Assembly: GCA_002633005.1 (NCBI GenBank)
Contig: NMRA01000382.1
Span: 124,001-188,000, forward strand
DNA length: 64,000 bases
Source: Phoronis australis
Lineage: Eukaryota > Phoronida > Phoronidae
Reading direction: 5' to 3'
The notes beneath the pieces are model-generated. The model made no database searches. It saw only the letters and a program-made list of their open reading frames with translations, and was not told where the DNA came from. Below, in pieces: positions 1-12,679 of the stretch. How positions within the stretch are numbered: the stretch's first letter is position 1; the number at the start of each line of letters is the position of its first letter. Position numbers and translations under genes: made by a program.

Positions 1-1010
1 TTCTTAAAAGTGTATCAATCCTTTGTTTACTTGGCCTTTTTTCGTCCACAAGCGTGTCAGTTCAATTTGAAATTCAAGAATTACAGTGGATGTTATGTCG
101 CCCGTTTTTTGAATTTGCTGATCGGTATTAGATTTTGGTTAAATAAGGCCATATTAAACTTCGTGTATTTCTATTTTCTATGATTTTTTGCAGTCTCACC
201 ACACACAGAACGCAGGAAAACACATATTTCATGGGCTTCACAAAGTTATCTGAACTGTTAACCTTTCGCGTAATGTGCAGATATTTTAGTGACAATGTGC
301 ATCTCGATTGACATTTATCGCATCGTCAACGTGACTGGATAAACCATGATGTAAATTTTGTGCAACCTATTCCCTAGGGCGGATTGTGCGTAAACCCTCC
401 TCTATTCCATATCCACACGACCCACAACCCCTTGACGTACTACTCAAAATGCCCTGGATTCACGACCTGTGGTAATAGATGTATCATTGCACATTTAACA
501 CATTTCATAATCATGTTACGTCGCTGAATGTCTTTCTTATAAGACTTACCTAACGCAAATCTGCTCTGGGTCAACTCTGTTAATTAAATAAAGAATGTGG
601 CGTGAGAACACGATCCGAAATACCTAAAGGGGATTTTGAGCGTGCTTGTGTCGTCTATAACCACCATTTGACACTGAAATCCCTTTTCCTTAATGTTGGT
701 CGATATTTGCTAAGGAGCAGTTGAAACACCCTCCACAAATGACATTTTCGTTGTTAATATACATGTCAAGAACGGAAGAAATTATTCCCAAAACGAACTA
801 CTGGTGTGCAATGTGAGCGTTCAAAAGCATAAGGACAGCCTGCAACATCCTCCTCGTTTTAAATATAACGCCCTTGATTTTTAAGTGTAAATCATTCTTG
901 GATAGAACACCTTCGCCCTTACTCTACTCCTAGCGATGGATAGAATTATATATTTTACCACCCTATTGTTGCAAGAAGTTCATCTTTTTGATCACATCAC
1001 GTGACCTAAT
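1..1010. other. non-coding stretch, nothing recognised
   Basis: AT-rich sequence with no open frame resembling a protein, no tandem repeat and no RNA gene that I can recognise. It is probably intron or intergenic DNA. Confidence 0.5.
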
Positions 1011-1144
1011 TAATATAAGTCCGAAAAGATTTCTGACCCCGACCAGGACTCGAACCCAGGACCTTTAGCTAACCGTGCAGACGCTCTAGCCACTGTGCCA
1101 TGGAGACCACTGTTCAGACACAGAAATCCAAACGGACTTATTAG
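1011..1144 (-). repeat. short inverted-repeat element with tRNA-like core
   Basis: The minus strand reads as a tRNA-like sequence over 1109-1036. It has a perfect A box (TGGCACAGTGG) and a perfect B box (GTTCGAGTC). Two imperfect inverted arms flank it: 1011-1035 contains AAGTCCGAAAAGATTTCTG, and 1121-1144 is the near reverse complement, with the shared words AAGTCCG and ATTTCTG. A functional tRNA gene is unlikely, because the stems pair imperfectly and the arms suggest a mobile copy. It may be a tRNA-derived SINE or a small MITE that took up a tRNA. The sequence shows both boxes and both arms; mobility is inferred. Confidence 0.6.
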
Positions 1145-1591
1145 TGGGCATCTTGCCCATGATCTCCAATGTGTGGGTATTTACAAATCCTACTGTTGAC
1201 AATAACTATTGGCGGATTTATTAGAACTATATGTTTCTTGGGAAAAACATTAAATCCACCTTTTTGTTTTCGTAAACTGAAAAGCATCTGTTAACTTTTC
1301 AAGTCATCATTCAAACTACAGCAGCTCAAATTTAGCTGGTGTAAAATACCCAATGTCATCTAACCGGAAGCCACCAATAACACCCACTAGTGATATAAAA
1401 TTCGTGCAGTAATGGAACCTATCGAGTTAGAGGAAACAGTAAGAATAGCATTGCAATGAATAACTCATGCACACAAACGAGAAACACAACATTATGAGTC
1501 TCTCATAGTCAAAGTTTTTTTTTATATTTTTCATCTAATAGAAGATACATGCAATTCTAAAACCGCTCTGAATTGGTGGCATATTACAAAT
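1145..1591. other. non-coding stretch, nothing recognised
   Basis: AT-rich DNA without protein-like frames or obvious repeats. It ends at the 14-base direct repeat that flanks the next element. Confidence 0.4.
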
Positions 1592-1605
1592 ATTATTAAA
1601 AATCT

Positions 1606-2028
1606 CTTGGTCTATTTACGCCCACCTCTAGTCTAATTACACCGTCACGACGTTTCGTTCTGTCTATTCTCACAACATCGTCAGCTGTTCCCGCGTTCTT
1701 AGAAGAAGGACTTCGTGGTGTAGTACATGTAGTTAAGGTGCTGGACTCGAATTATCTGTAGTTTCAGAAGTCGTGGGTTCAAACGTGCCTAGGACGAAAA
1801 ATCACACCTTGAGTGTACCATACAGTATGTATATCCGTGTTCGTTCTTCAAAGAACGTGGGAACACCTGAAGATGACCGGATAATAGACCGACCGAAACG
1901 TTGTGGCAGTGTAAATAGGCTACAGGTCTGTGTGAATAGACCGAGAGATTTGCATAACTGTTGTAGAAGATAAATGTATGAGCACTAGCGTCGTTTTAAA
2001 CGTTGATTGACCTATTTGTTGTAGAAGC
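1606..2028 (+). repeat. tRNA-derived SINE-like element with inverted arms and 14-bp target duplication
   Basis: The insertion is bounded by identical direct repeats ATTATTAAAAATCT at 1592-1605 and 2029-2042, which look like a target-site duplication. Inside, the arm at about 1599-1700 is the inverted, diverged copy of about 1848-1951; shared features include AACGTTTCG-type words, GGTCTATT and TGTTCCC. The centre (about 1705-1800) holds degenerate Pol III boxes: an A box starting TGGTGTAGT and a B box like GGTTCAAACG. A 66-codon frame at 1773-1973 crosses centre and arm and is not taken as coding. The long AT-rich duplication suggests LINE-type retrotransposition, while the inverted arms are unusual for a SINE. 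Confidence 0.65.
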
Positions 2029-2042
2029 ATTATTAAAAATCT

Positions 2043-2490
2043 TAGAAAAGGTTGCCTGTGTAATGACAGTAAGAATGTTATGCTTAAGAACGGCCTCACT
2101 CATATGTTCAGATAAAAAACTAGTACTCACGGTAATGGCCCCCACATGATTTTCTAAATGACTTGCAACATTGTGTCATTGAGGTTTCAGAAAATGTAAC
2201 GCACTTTTATGGATTTAAAATGGATATCTAAAAGGTTATTTCATGCTAGAAAAAGAAAAAGTGTTAAAATTTCGATCAACAGTTTTAACGACCTTTCTCG
2301 CGCAAACCACTACCAGATTTTGCACACACCCAGTTACACCAAATTTATAATTCAACTCCCCTATGTCAACCTCCACCTCACCACACAATCTAACTATCAC
2401 TTAACCAATCTTGATCATTATTGTACCTACATGCAAATAGTAACATGTACATTTCTCTCAATGTTTAAATTTGGAATGGCACTGAAGTGT

Positions 2491-2534
<44 letters not shown>

Positions 2535-3603
2535 GTGCGTGTGTGTGTGTGTTTGTGTGTGTTTTCAATATATTAACACCCGGACTAATACCCATATTTC
2601 TAAGAGATCTACACAGGTCAGGGATATCTTGCTGGTTAGCTGCAGTCAAATGCTAAAACTTATTTTGTCCAGTCAAGGGTCGTTGCAGAGGCAGTTTATT
2701 GGCAGTTCCAGCCCCCTAGTCTAAAAGCCACTTCATGTGAAAACACACATGCGCAGGTACTCCTTTTGGAATTAATGCTTAATTCAATTGTGAAAATAAA
2801 TAATGAAGTGGTGGTTTACAACTTCAGGTCTTTCGAGGTGTTTGAAACCGGTTAGCGTTACAATTTCGCAAAGCTGTTTTTGTGTAAAGGGTTATGATTA
2901 GGATAGGAATGTGTCATCGTGACGCTAATAAAACAGGGTACAAGTTTTATGATTTTTTCATTTCACTACCAAATAACGATTACTGTTGTTTTTTATAAAG
3001 TCACAAGAAGGTGCTTGATACAAACGTATTTATTAGCGGTTTTAATGCAGTATAGAAGACCCCAAACCCAAAGACCACAGGTCAGGCGAAAAAACATGAT
3101 ATGGTTCCATGTCGCGGAGGAAATAGATTACCTGACGAGAGAGAATGTACAGAGATGACCTAAACAAGAGATCGATGTTGAAAACGTACTTAACGAACAA
3201 CCTTCGTCAACTTAACACCCCAACCATTCAGCATTGATTGAGTACCGTGTGATTGATAAAACTTTTAGAAAGCATCCTAAACAGCAATGATATCGTTTTT
3301 ACCTATGAAATATGCCCCAGACCTATGACAAATGTCATCACAACTATGACAACAAAAAATGACTCTACTGTTGCGACGTCAACACCGACGAATATCCCAG
3401 TGTCTTAGTATTGCAAACTGAGTTCGGTTGTCAGTTTAAGTCACCGGCGGAAAGCCATTTCACCATGTCTTAAGTGGCTTGCAAAATCGAGGGTGCATTT
3501 TCAACAACAACTAGGTAGCGCACAATATATCGTGGTTGATGCTTTCTAAGTTTCTGAAAACTTTGTCAACCGTAGTGTCGCGGATTGTGTTTTTTTCTGG
3601 CAG
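2043..3603. other. non-coding stretch upstream of the kringle exon
   Basis: It contains one long GT microsatellite, listed separately. The frames over the microsatellite on both strands are low-complexity artefacts. No signal peptide exon for the kringle gene was recognised. The last bases form a pyrimidine-rich 3' splice site. Confidence 0.45.
2485..2563. repeat. GT/CA dinucleotide microsatellite
   Basis: About 75 bases of nearly pure GT, interrupted by a few CT and GC steps. It gives spurious open frames on both strands. Confidence 0.95.
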
Positions 3604-3885
3604 AGACAAGCCTCGGGTGCAAAGTTGACGTTAAAGGAACTGGCTATAACGGTAAGATTAACTACGCCAGGGCTGGAGAAGAGTGCAGGGTTTGGAGTAG
3701 TCCTGAAGTTCAGAGGCACATGTCAACAAGTGAACGTTTAATGTCTTCTTATAACAGATGGTCAGGAGCCGTGAAACTTTCGAACTTCTGTCGAAATCCG
3801 GATAATGAGGAGGGCGGTCCTTGGTGTTACGTAAAAACACAGGATATACCGTCCTGGCATATTTGTGACATCAAAATTTGTGACG
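3604..3885 (+). CDS. kringle domain exon of an extracellular protein
   Basis: One exon of 282 bases encodes a whole kringle domain. All six expected cysteines are present: GC at the start, EEC, NFC, PWC, HIC and KIC. The family hallmark NFCRNPDN is followed by GGPWCYV. A pyrimidine-rich acceptor ends at 3603 (TTTTTTCTGGCAG). A strong donor GTAAGT starts at 3886. Both boundaries are phase 1, so the exon is symmetric and can be shuffled, as is usual for kringle exons of extracellular proteins. Kringles bind proteins and sometimes lysine side chains in secreted proteases, growth factors and receptors such as Kremen. No protease or signal peptide exon was identified nearby, so the parent protein is unknown. 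The same strand later carries WSC and PKD-like exons, but one shared gene is only a possibility. The exon appears intact. Confidence 0.93.
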
Positions 3886-6587
3886 GTAAGTTCTAGCACG
3901 CCACAGAATATGCAGATTTAGAAGATACCTGCCTGTGCATTTGGTATCATCCTACTATTTCAATTCTTACACATATTTCAATTTCATGTACTACTGAAAG
4001 ATACGTTAAGCTACTCCTATCGTCAAAGAACACCATTCGTCTGTAGTATACACATTAATTTGGTATCTGCGGTACAAATACATGTACGTCGCCCAGGCAC
4101 GAAACAAGCTCGCCCGATACGAATTCCGTCCTTATAAGTGTAACGTTATCTTATATTATGATACTTTGTCTAATATCTGCATGTGCAGCAAACTTGGTGG
4201 AAAATCATATTTTGATAAAACATATACATGTATACACGAACGAGAAAATACATGTACTTCCCATAATCACTCGCTCAATGACAAAACGCATTTCAGGGTT
4301 AAGCTGACACAGCTTCTAGTTTTAAGTTTCAATCCCTGTAATTGCACATTACATGTACATAGCAATTTATTGAAATAACTCAAGGAAAATGGCCAGAGTT
4401 ATGGTGTTTTTCTATGACGATGTAATGTGCTACATTGGACACGATAGAGGTTTTAATAGTGTCACAACATTCCAGGGCATAATGTATGTTTTGGAATGGT
4501 AGGTTGGATTCTGGAAAGTTCCATTATGTGTTTTGATTTTTTAAAATTTCGAGAAAATACTGACAGACCATGAATACCCACGCACAGATTAGAGGCAATG
4601 AGTTGGAAAGTTGAAATTGGGTTAATAGCCCATAGTCCTAGTTTATCTATATTTCACCGCCGTGGCTACTTTTGGGAGGCAACAGGACCCTTGTATTAAA
4701 TCCATCTACATATGTTCAAAATCAATTTCAAAAAAGTTCCCAACAGTGCACATGCATATTTAGTAAGAAGTTTAATCTAAAAGTTGAAAAAGATATCCTC
4801 TAGTAATATGTTAGCAACCAGGTGTCACTTAAATAATCAGCTCAGTCAGTCAAATGCCAGGGAAATATTGTGTCCGTACCTTTCCACGTCGTCTGCTTCA
4901 AGAAAGCATTCATCAGACTAAAGCCAGCTGATGTCATCCTGCTGGCTTGGCAAACTGTTTTACTTCTACTGTGTACGTTGGACGGTATTGATTTTGGATG
5001 GGTGTGCAAATAATTGCCATATTATCAAAGGCCAAATCTCGAAAACCAGCAGACATCATTTAGGAATTGAGGAAATCCAATTCAACAGGCAAGTGTCATG
5101 GACGCCTAGCACATGCGGGTGAATAATGAAATCAAGCCCATAAAGTTAATGAGGGAAGGCAAGCCCACAAAGCTCACGAGAAAAAGCAAGCCCTTAAGAC
5201 CGGACAGCAGACAGTGACTAAAAAACGGAAAAATAGTGTGCCAGCACCACGCAACCTTAACATATTTTGGTCACACGCTCAATAACATTCATTCCACGAG
5301 AGCACCAAAAGGTCTACTCTAGGTGATCGACTCTTTTGTGCTCATACAACGTGGTGAGATATGTTCAAAATTATATTTTATATTGGTTGGGCCAATACTT
5401 TTATAGTTAGAGCAATGGGAATATTTTGGCCCGAAAAGCCCATTTTCTTTTAAAAAAGTTTTAATTAATGAAGTTGTTTCAAAACGACTTAAAAGAAAGA
5501 GAAAGGGAAAACTTTGCATAACGATTGTGCAGGCTTTGGACCTCTCTATAAGATGACACTCTTTGCATTTTTAAAGGAGTTTCTGTTGACCTTCCTTAGA
5601 GTGTCAAAATTCGCTAATTTTTGTTCCATTTGAGGTGATCTGGTGGCCATTTTTCGGGGTGTCAGTGATGTCCAATAATAGTTTCCGAGGTTTGCTGTCT
5701 TACTAAAATTGAAATAGTAAAATAAATGGACGTTTTGTTTTGCCGTTAGAAACTACATACCATCGCCTATTTTACAGTGCCTAACTGCGGGAAATAGTAT
5801 ATCGTAAACATCATAAAGGGCTTCATTATTTTTTCGAACATGTTTCTATAATGATCAAATCAGATCACATAAATTGTTAGATAATTCTACTAATGCTGGC
5901 CCCTGGTGGCAGTTTCTATAACTAGATACATGTGGTGAAATTTCATGAAATTTTGCCTTAACGTTTCCATAGATGAAAGGACGACACGTGCATGTTTGAA
6001 AACGACCAGTCGATATTAATCTAGCATTCTTTTGCGATTGTTTTGTGGATGCTGTTGTATCTGGCGAAGAGTTTTGATTAATATCAAGACGTCGTTCACA
6101 TGCTGCATTCTAGGCTGATTGTTTTCGACTTCTTATTTCTAATTTGGACAAAACCTAATAATACTTACACGCATATCTAACCTGTGCCCAGATATGTCAC
6201 CTGCTAACTGATGGTATTCCCATAAGTTGAGTATTGGATTATTTTTCATTTTTACGTGATACTAATTGCTTAACCGATTCCACCCAAAACTGCATTTGTC
6301 ATTCTTGTCACACTCCATAACATAAAATTATATCTTTTAAAACATTGGATTCCGGGGTTTAAAACTATCAGCGTAGCTAAGTGAGGTCAATACAAAATTT
6401 AATTAATTTATTAAAATATGTTAACTTAACTGATCATCACGACCTTTTGCCACAGTAAGTAACTTCGAATTTCAGCAAGTTCGAAATTGGCATAACATTA
6501 TTGTTACCATGGTAAGCGATTTCCATTAAAACGTTCTCTCTAAACTGTAATTTGACAAAAATGATAATTAAACTATGAAGATACATG
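3886..6587. other. intron or intergenic DNA after the kringle exon
   Basis: No further kringle-gene exon was recognised. A short degenerate tandem repeat lies at about 5131-5196, with units like CAAGCCCAYAAAG followed by GAG and an A-rich tail. The remaining short open frames have no protein-like features. Confidence 0.4.
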
Positions 6588-9500
6588 TACAGCACACATC
6601 ACGAATTTTTGGCCGCCCGGTCGGAAATTGGTCGACGACTAGCCGTCGACCGGTCGTCTAATTTGCCGACCGGTCGGCTAAAAATTAGCCGACCGGCAGC
6701 CGCCCGCAGTGCCGACTCATAAGGCGACTCCCCAGCCGACCCTTCAGCCGACCCTTCAGCCGACCGGCCATCAGCCGACCAGCTGGTCGGCTGCTATTTT
6801 TAGGCTAGAGTAGCAGTTGCGTAATAGGTTGTCAGGCTGATACCACTTTGCGTGTCGATGCATATTCGTCTTAGCACAGGGTCAAATAAATTAACCTAGT
6901 TTTACTGTCTCGGTTACATGAGTTCACGTCGGTTGTGTAATACCACTAATTCGAAGGTTGAAGGCAAGCGGTAATAGTAAACATTGGATTATGGACAATG
7001 CAACAAGTTTTGGATGAAAAACGTGAAAGTTTTCTTTACATTTGATCTTTAATTTGACTCGTGACGTTAACAAGATGTATTAGATCGGTTGCTTCCCGGT
7101 CAATACAACGCTGTAGTCATTTTGTAAACGCAGCTATTTTAGCAGTCTTCGCCCGCAGTTGATTTCAAGTTGTTTGTGTAACGCCAAACTGCATCTTTTT
7201 GCGTTTTTTTAAGTTAGTCACCGGTCTCCTGTCACGCGCCCATGATGATGGATTAGTGAGTGAGTTCTTACACCGCGAAAAGCTCTCACTCCAGGGATTT
7301 TATTTTCATAGTATTGACCCTTGCAGTACAGACGCGAAATTCACGGTCCAGTATGCCCTAAACCCACGGACTTCGATGGCTCTAACTTCGAAATCATATT
7401 ATGGTTACGATTTCCACGAACTAAGACGGTGACATCACCACTGTTGAGGCTACAGCAAAGTAGCCTTGCGCATTCCGTTTTCAGTGTATCGGTGACGTTA
7501 AAATCTGGGCTAGCAGTTACATGTATACACGTAGTCCCCTATCAGTTGGTCGTTCACGTTGTTCCAAAAATAAATATTTTCTGTCAACAACATATTGACA
7601 AATTATGCAAAATAAAACAATTGTGAACGGCAAGATGTGAATACGTGGTGAAGAGGTATTTGTCTCTACGCGGCATATGTGCGTGAAACTTTGGTAAAGC
7701 GATTGCGATGGCAAAAAATGATAGAAAATACACAAAGGTGCACTTTTGAGAAGCAAAGCGTCTGGTGATCTTGATAGCGTACATGTATGATCTGGCCACC
7801 TCAGGTAGTAAGTGACGCTGAATGAGAAGTGGTAACTACATGTTTGGCGCGAAAATAAAAAAATCATGCTTGTATTGCCAGCCACCCCCCTCCCCGAATT
7901 TTGCACATTCTAATGAGTCACCACTCGAGATTTGGTTCCGTTTCAGTCCTAAAATCGCATAATAATTCTGTGCTCAGCTGTAAGAAAAAATACAATTTTT
8001 TGAAACGGTGCTCAGTCTTAATAAAGTTTCCAGCATGAGAGCGCTTTGATCAGAAATGCCAAGCACACGCAGAGTTGTAAGACAGAGACGTTGGCGTTTC
8101 CGTATGTCCACAAAAGTGCTTTGAGCAGTGTGTACAAATTTGTTCATTTCGCTTTTCTGCACTGACGACTATGATCAACACGGTGTTTTAACTACACTTT
8201 TGAGTGCATTTTCAAAAATAAATGTTTGGTTGGTGAATTCAGCGAGTCGGTGCCCACGGGCAGGAAAACGTATCTGCGTAAATAAAGAGTTGCGTTTTCA
8301 AAACATTCAGAGCATGAGCTCAAGGACTACCTGAGACAGAAAATAAAACCGATTACCAAACAGAAACTTGTCCAATGAATATATAGCTCTTGGAAAACTG
8401 TTACCCCGAAGAAATGTGCAAAATACGAACGTCGTTTACGAAAGATTGTACCAGAAGTGATTCGTTGCAGTGGAGCCGCACGGGATAGTAAAAACACTGT
8501 GCTGTGCACTAGTTACCTGAATGGAAAGCTGAAGCGGAAAAATCCAGAACACACATTTTCTATTCAGGAATTGAAATCTCTGTAGAATCAAAAACAATTG
8601 GCAACCAGGATTTATTGCGTTAGAAAACTTATCACGCCCGGAGAGAATTGTTTTCATGCCCGGAGACTACGTGATCACCCATTATGCAATGATGACAATC
8701 CAGTGTGTACCTATACATTGGCATCTATTGTAAAACGTGGATTAGACGAAAGAAATTCAACCGCATTTCGAAGATAATATATCTGTTGTCGGCGAGAGGT
8801 TGAATATATAGCCCTTGTTTAGTATAGTACGGACAGTATCACTTTGAAAGATCAATGCTTGGGGATGGTGACGTGGTGTTCTGGCGTGAAAGTTACTGAC
8901 ATGGTAAGTTTTTGAACCTGACTTATTAAATTTTCAGTTCGGTCGTATTTTATTTTGATCCTGAAGTGAAGAATTTTTGGTCCTCACTTGATAAATTATA
9001 GGTGCTGATGTGATAAATTTTCAGTCTTGACGTGGTGAATTTGGTCTTTATTTGCTCTTTGGTCTTCTGTGTGAAAACAATCTCAATGTATTGGATTGTT
9101 TTAATTCCTGCTTAAGTAAAATGTCTGGTTTTGAGATATTTATTTTTGGTCCTGGAGAGTTTGCATGTTTTGCTTGGTTTTAATCATGCATAGAAAAGAT
9201 ATGTCGTTAAATGTTTCAAATTAGGCCTCCCATAAATGGGGGGAGAGCAGGTTGTGTAGCATCGTACTATGTAACTTCTAATATAAATCTAGGTGTTCGT
9301 GATTTAGTAATACTATGAAAAATGAGTAGTTATGACTATGAAAAATGAGTAGTTGAGGCTTCTTTTGAAATACTGTATCCTTTGTATATGCCTGGTGTAC
9401 ATGGCTCAGTGTGATATTATCTAAGCTTTATTATCCTCTATGGCTTAACAACTATATATCTTCATTCATGCCTGTAAAAGAGGTACTCCCAGGATCATCA

Positions 9501-11761
9501 AGCATGTGTATGTTTTTATTCTAATGAGGCGTGCTTCGAATGTACAATTAGTAATTATACTTTTGCAGTGGTTCATAACAAACGGATTCATTAAACCCAG
9601 TAAATATTTTTGCAACTGCTGACTCTGCATATCAGACGTGCATATTGCATCATACCTCATCAGAGTAAAACTTGTTATCAATCATAGTAGAAAAAATTAT
9701 TTTTATCATTGCCACAAGACGTTAACAAACGCAGTGAGTGTCTGTAACTGTTGTGTCTAGATTGCTGATGAACTAAAGTCGGTCTACATGTATTTCCATT
9801 TTTATATCACTGATTCATGCCAAAGGTTTGAAATTGCGCCCCTTTAAGAGTTTTGACTTGCCCTGTGATCACTAGAATCCGATGCAATAAACTTATAGAA
9901 GTTGTTTTTAACCAGTGTAATATAGCTGAAAATTGTGTGCGTTTTCGTTTGCGAGAGTGTTCTTTTTGAATCAATGGGTTAATCATTTTACGCTCTACAT
10001 GAAAACACAGACTACTTTTTTAGGATTACATGTACCAGGTTACCCCGAAAATATTATTTTCAAAGTTTTACCCCTTGGAGTATACGCGAAACGCCAAGTA
10101 TTGTGTTCTTACGCGAAAGGGCTCGGAAGGCTGTAGCCTTGGTGCGAAGCTGTTTACTAAATTAAATATACAAATTTGCGCCATTGTGGGTAAAAACTGA
10201 CCGAATAAAATCTTCCTAGAGTAAACTAAATTATTTACCAGCGTTGCAAAAAATGGTTTTCTACAATTATTCTGCTGCTAAAGTTATGTTGTGATCTTAT
10301 GCGTCGACTTTCGCCCCAATGAAATATTGCGTCACCTTTTAGCCAGTTTCTTTTTCCCAGATTCTTCAATCAAACGTTCTCCCTCGAGGTTACGTAAACG
10401 TCACAACAAATGATCAGAATTGGTTTCACTTCATTATATGTTTTTGGAATTTTGATATCAGTGAACCGAATTTTAGAACAAATTTTGCTGAGATGTGTTC
10501 ATCATCTAATGGGAGATGTTGAAAACATTTTGGAAGTGGCGCGTGTCACAATGAACTTTTTTCAAAACGACGATATACGTTTTTTCGTTAAAAAGGCAGA
10601 GAATTACGCAAGAAGATGACGTCGGATGTTTCTCACTTAAACGGCCGTAACGTGCAACTTGAATGCCAATTGACTTCCAGATTTTGCATGCACACCCGCC
10701 AGTCTTGAGCTCATGTTGATACAAGTTTTTCGACGAGGTGACAAACGTAACTATCCGGGCTGTGTGAAGTATCGAGGTCTGTTTGGTCTCAATAAGCAGT
10801 GGCACCTTGCTGTATTTTGAAAATAGTCTTCATGCAACTAGCTGGCTACATAGGAAGGCTCTAGTTTCGAAAAGATGTTTTACTGCGAAAGTGACAACAA
10901 TTTCTGAATGATGATGGATGATGGATGACACTATAAACCGATCAGTCTTCCGTTTTCATGCGCCCATGCTTTAATATCGGCGCTATGTTCAAACCATTGT
11001 TTATGTTGTTTCTAAAATAAAATTGGGTTCTATTGCTGTACCAACATATTAAGAAATTATACAGAAATAAGCAATAATTATCTGTGGTAAATCGCAATAT
11101 ACAGCGTGATGAAGTGATCATCAAGAGCAATAACGGATGAGCGCAAATGCGTGATGCTTGTTGAGCATTCCGCTGCATGAAAACACTTGAGGTCGTGTAT
11201 TGAGTGTTGTATTCTGATTGTTATGCAATTTTACTGTAAATTTCAAATTTCGTGCTTGTTTTTGTGCAAAATGTACTGTATAAAAAGTCTCATATCTAAA
11301 TTTAGAAATTATGCTTCCGCGATATCACTTAACGTTTGATTTTACCACGCCGTCATTAATTCAACATAAAGTTTTAGGCTGGTGTAGTGTCACGCACTTC
11401 GTATTTGTAGGTTGATTCGATTTTATTTCCTTTCAATTGTTGAACAAAACTTTATAAACCGATGTCAAGACCTGAGTTGCCAGTGGTGAACGAACAGCGA
11501 ACAGTAAAATGTTTGTTTGGCCAAAGTTCACCCGTTAAGTCATAAAATGGTAATTGCCGACCAAGGACACGCTTAATCCGAATTGGTCGTCTACGCTAGA
11601 AGACCACTTAGCCGACCCAAGTGCCGACCACAGAGGCGACTCAGTAGACGGCTCCTAGCCGACCGTTGTTGGTCGGCTGCTGGTCGGCTAGACGACCGGT
11701 CGACGGCCGGTCGTCGACCAATTTCCGACCGGTCGGCCAAAAATTCGTGATGTGTGCTGTA
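6588..11761. mobile_element. 5.2-kb element with long terminal inverted repeats full of CCGACCGG words
   Basis: The two ends are inverted copies beginning CAGCACACATCACG, directly flanked by TA at 6588-6589 and 11760-11761. About 190 bases of each arm are dense in self-complementary words such as CCGACCGGTCGG and GTCGGC. A Tc1/mariner-like or other TA-targeting element is possible. No transposase frame of useful length was found, so it appears non-autonomous or decayed. Frames at 7517-7906 on the minus strand and 7199-7626 on the plus strand also occur, diverged, in a related copy and are treated as non-coding. The interior has a 22-23 base direct duplication at 9311-9357 and degenerate GATAAATTTTC-type repeats at about 8905-9060. 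Related fragments lie at 28430-28615 and 59860-61134. Confidence 0.7.
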
Positions 11762-12351
11762 TGAGGCTCAAGGATTGTGTAAGCTTCAATCCTTATCATT
11801 AAAATGTAACCCTTTTCAATCTGTAAATCAAGTAATATTTTTCGCATTTGTTGTTTTGATATATCTTGAAGCACAAAGTATCGAGTTGCATGTTCTTCAA
11901 AAGCACATTTTAACGCATAAAACCTCTACAAATAAGTCTCCCATTGTGAATCATGATAATATCTCGAAGAAAAGACTTTTCAACAAAAACCTATTTCAAA
12001 ACAAGTCCAACCAATTCATATTTAAATAAATACAATATTCATAATAGTTACGACCAAAACACCGGAAATTGTATAAAACTGCTTTTTGATATCACCGTGA
12101 CCACACAGATAGTTTAACATGCCTTTCACTACAGCAAAATTTGCCATGTTGTCCGTGAATTATGAGGAGTCTCGTTAACTTACATCTGCGTGCTTATATT
12201 TTGGTGTTAATTCTTGGATTGTGCAGAATACTAGGTAAAGATATGTGTCACTTATGTGTACTGTTATAATACTGATGAAAAGAATTTTAAGCGCTTTTAA
12301 ACTTCTAACATATGACAATGACATCCAAGATGGCCGACCCGATCAAAACAG
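11762..12351. other. non-coding stretch, nothing recognised
   Basis: No protein-like frame or RNA gene was seen. It ends where the next SINE begins, near an AAGATGGCCGACC word. Confidence 0.35.
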
Positions 12352-12560
12352 TAAGAGCTATTATACCACAATATCAGCCTCGAATGGCAAATACAACCGT
12401 GTAATAACCGATTTAGTTATCTCACTAATGAGATAACATTTTGGCTGGAAACCAAGGCCGGTTTCGAACCCGGGCCTCAAGAGTTTCGGTCGCTGACTTT
12501 ATGATTACACCAATCAGCGGCTGACGTCATCGAGCGTGAAAATAGAATACTCAAATGAGC
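12352..12560 (-). repeat. tRNA-derived SINE, copy 1
   Basis: Read on the minus strand this is homologous to 27460-27660. Shared parts, in order: a TATTCTATTTTCACG segment, GATGACGTCAGCCGCTGA, a tRNA-like body with B box GTTCGAAAC, GGTTTCC, a 22-bp palindrome (12416-12437, one mismatch here), GGTTATTACACGGTTGTAT, GCCATTCGAGGCT and ATATTGTGGTATAA. The A box is damaged compared with the other copy, so this copy is probably inactive. Confidence 0.8.
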
Positions 12561-12665
12561 AATGATCGCATTTTCAACAAGAGCAACACAGGGTGTTGAA
12601 ATGCGCCCACGAATGCATCGCATATGGTGTGCTTTTAGGGTTCTTTATTTGTGTCATAAAAATGG

Positions 12666-12679
12666 CCACTAGATGGCGC
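12666..12679 (+). promoter_or_regulatory. CTCF-like consensus match (array unit 1, class A)
   Basis: CCACTAGATGGCGC fits the CTCF core CCASYAGRKGGCRS with no mismatch. Binding is not shown by sequence alone. Confidence 0.4.

Noticed and set aside
1036-1109. Functional tRNA gene on the minus strand
   Set aside because: Both Pol III boxes are perfect, but D and anticodon stems pair poorly and inverted arms flank the copy, so a SINE-type repeat is more likely.
2209-2724. 171-codon plus frame and 63-codon minus frame
   Set aside because: Both run through the GT microsatellite, and the long cysteine-valine and histidine-threonine runs are repeat artefacts.
7517-7906. 129-codon minus frame, with relatives at 60016-60219 on the plus strand
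   Set aside because: It lies in the 5.2-kb element family. The related copies differ by indels that shift the frame, so it is repeat DNA, not a conserved gene.
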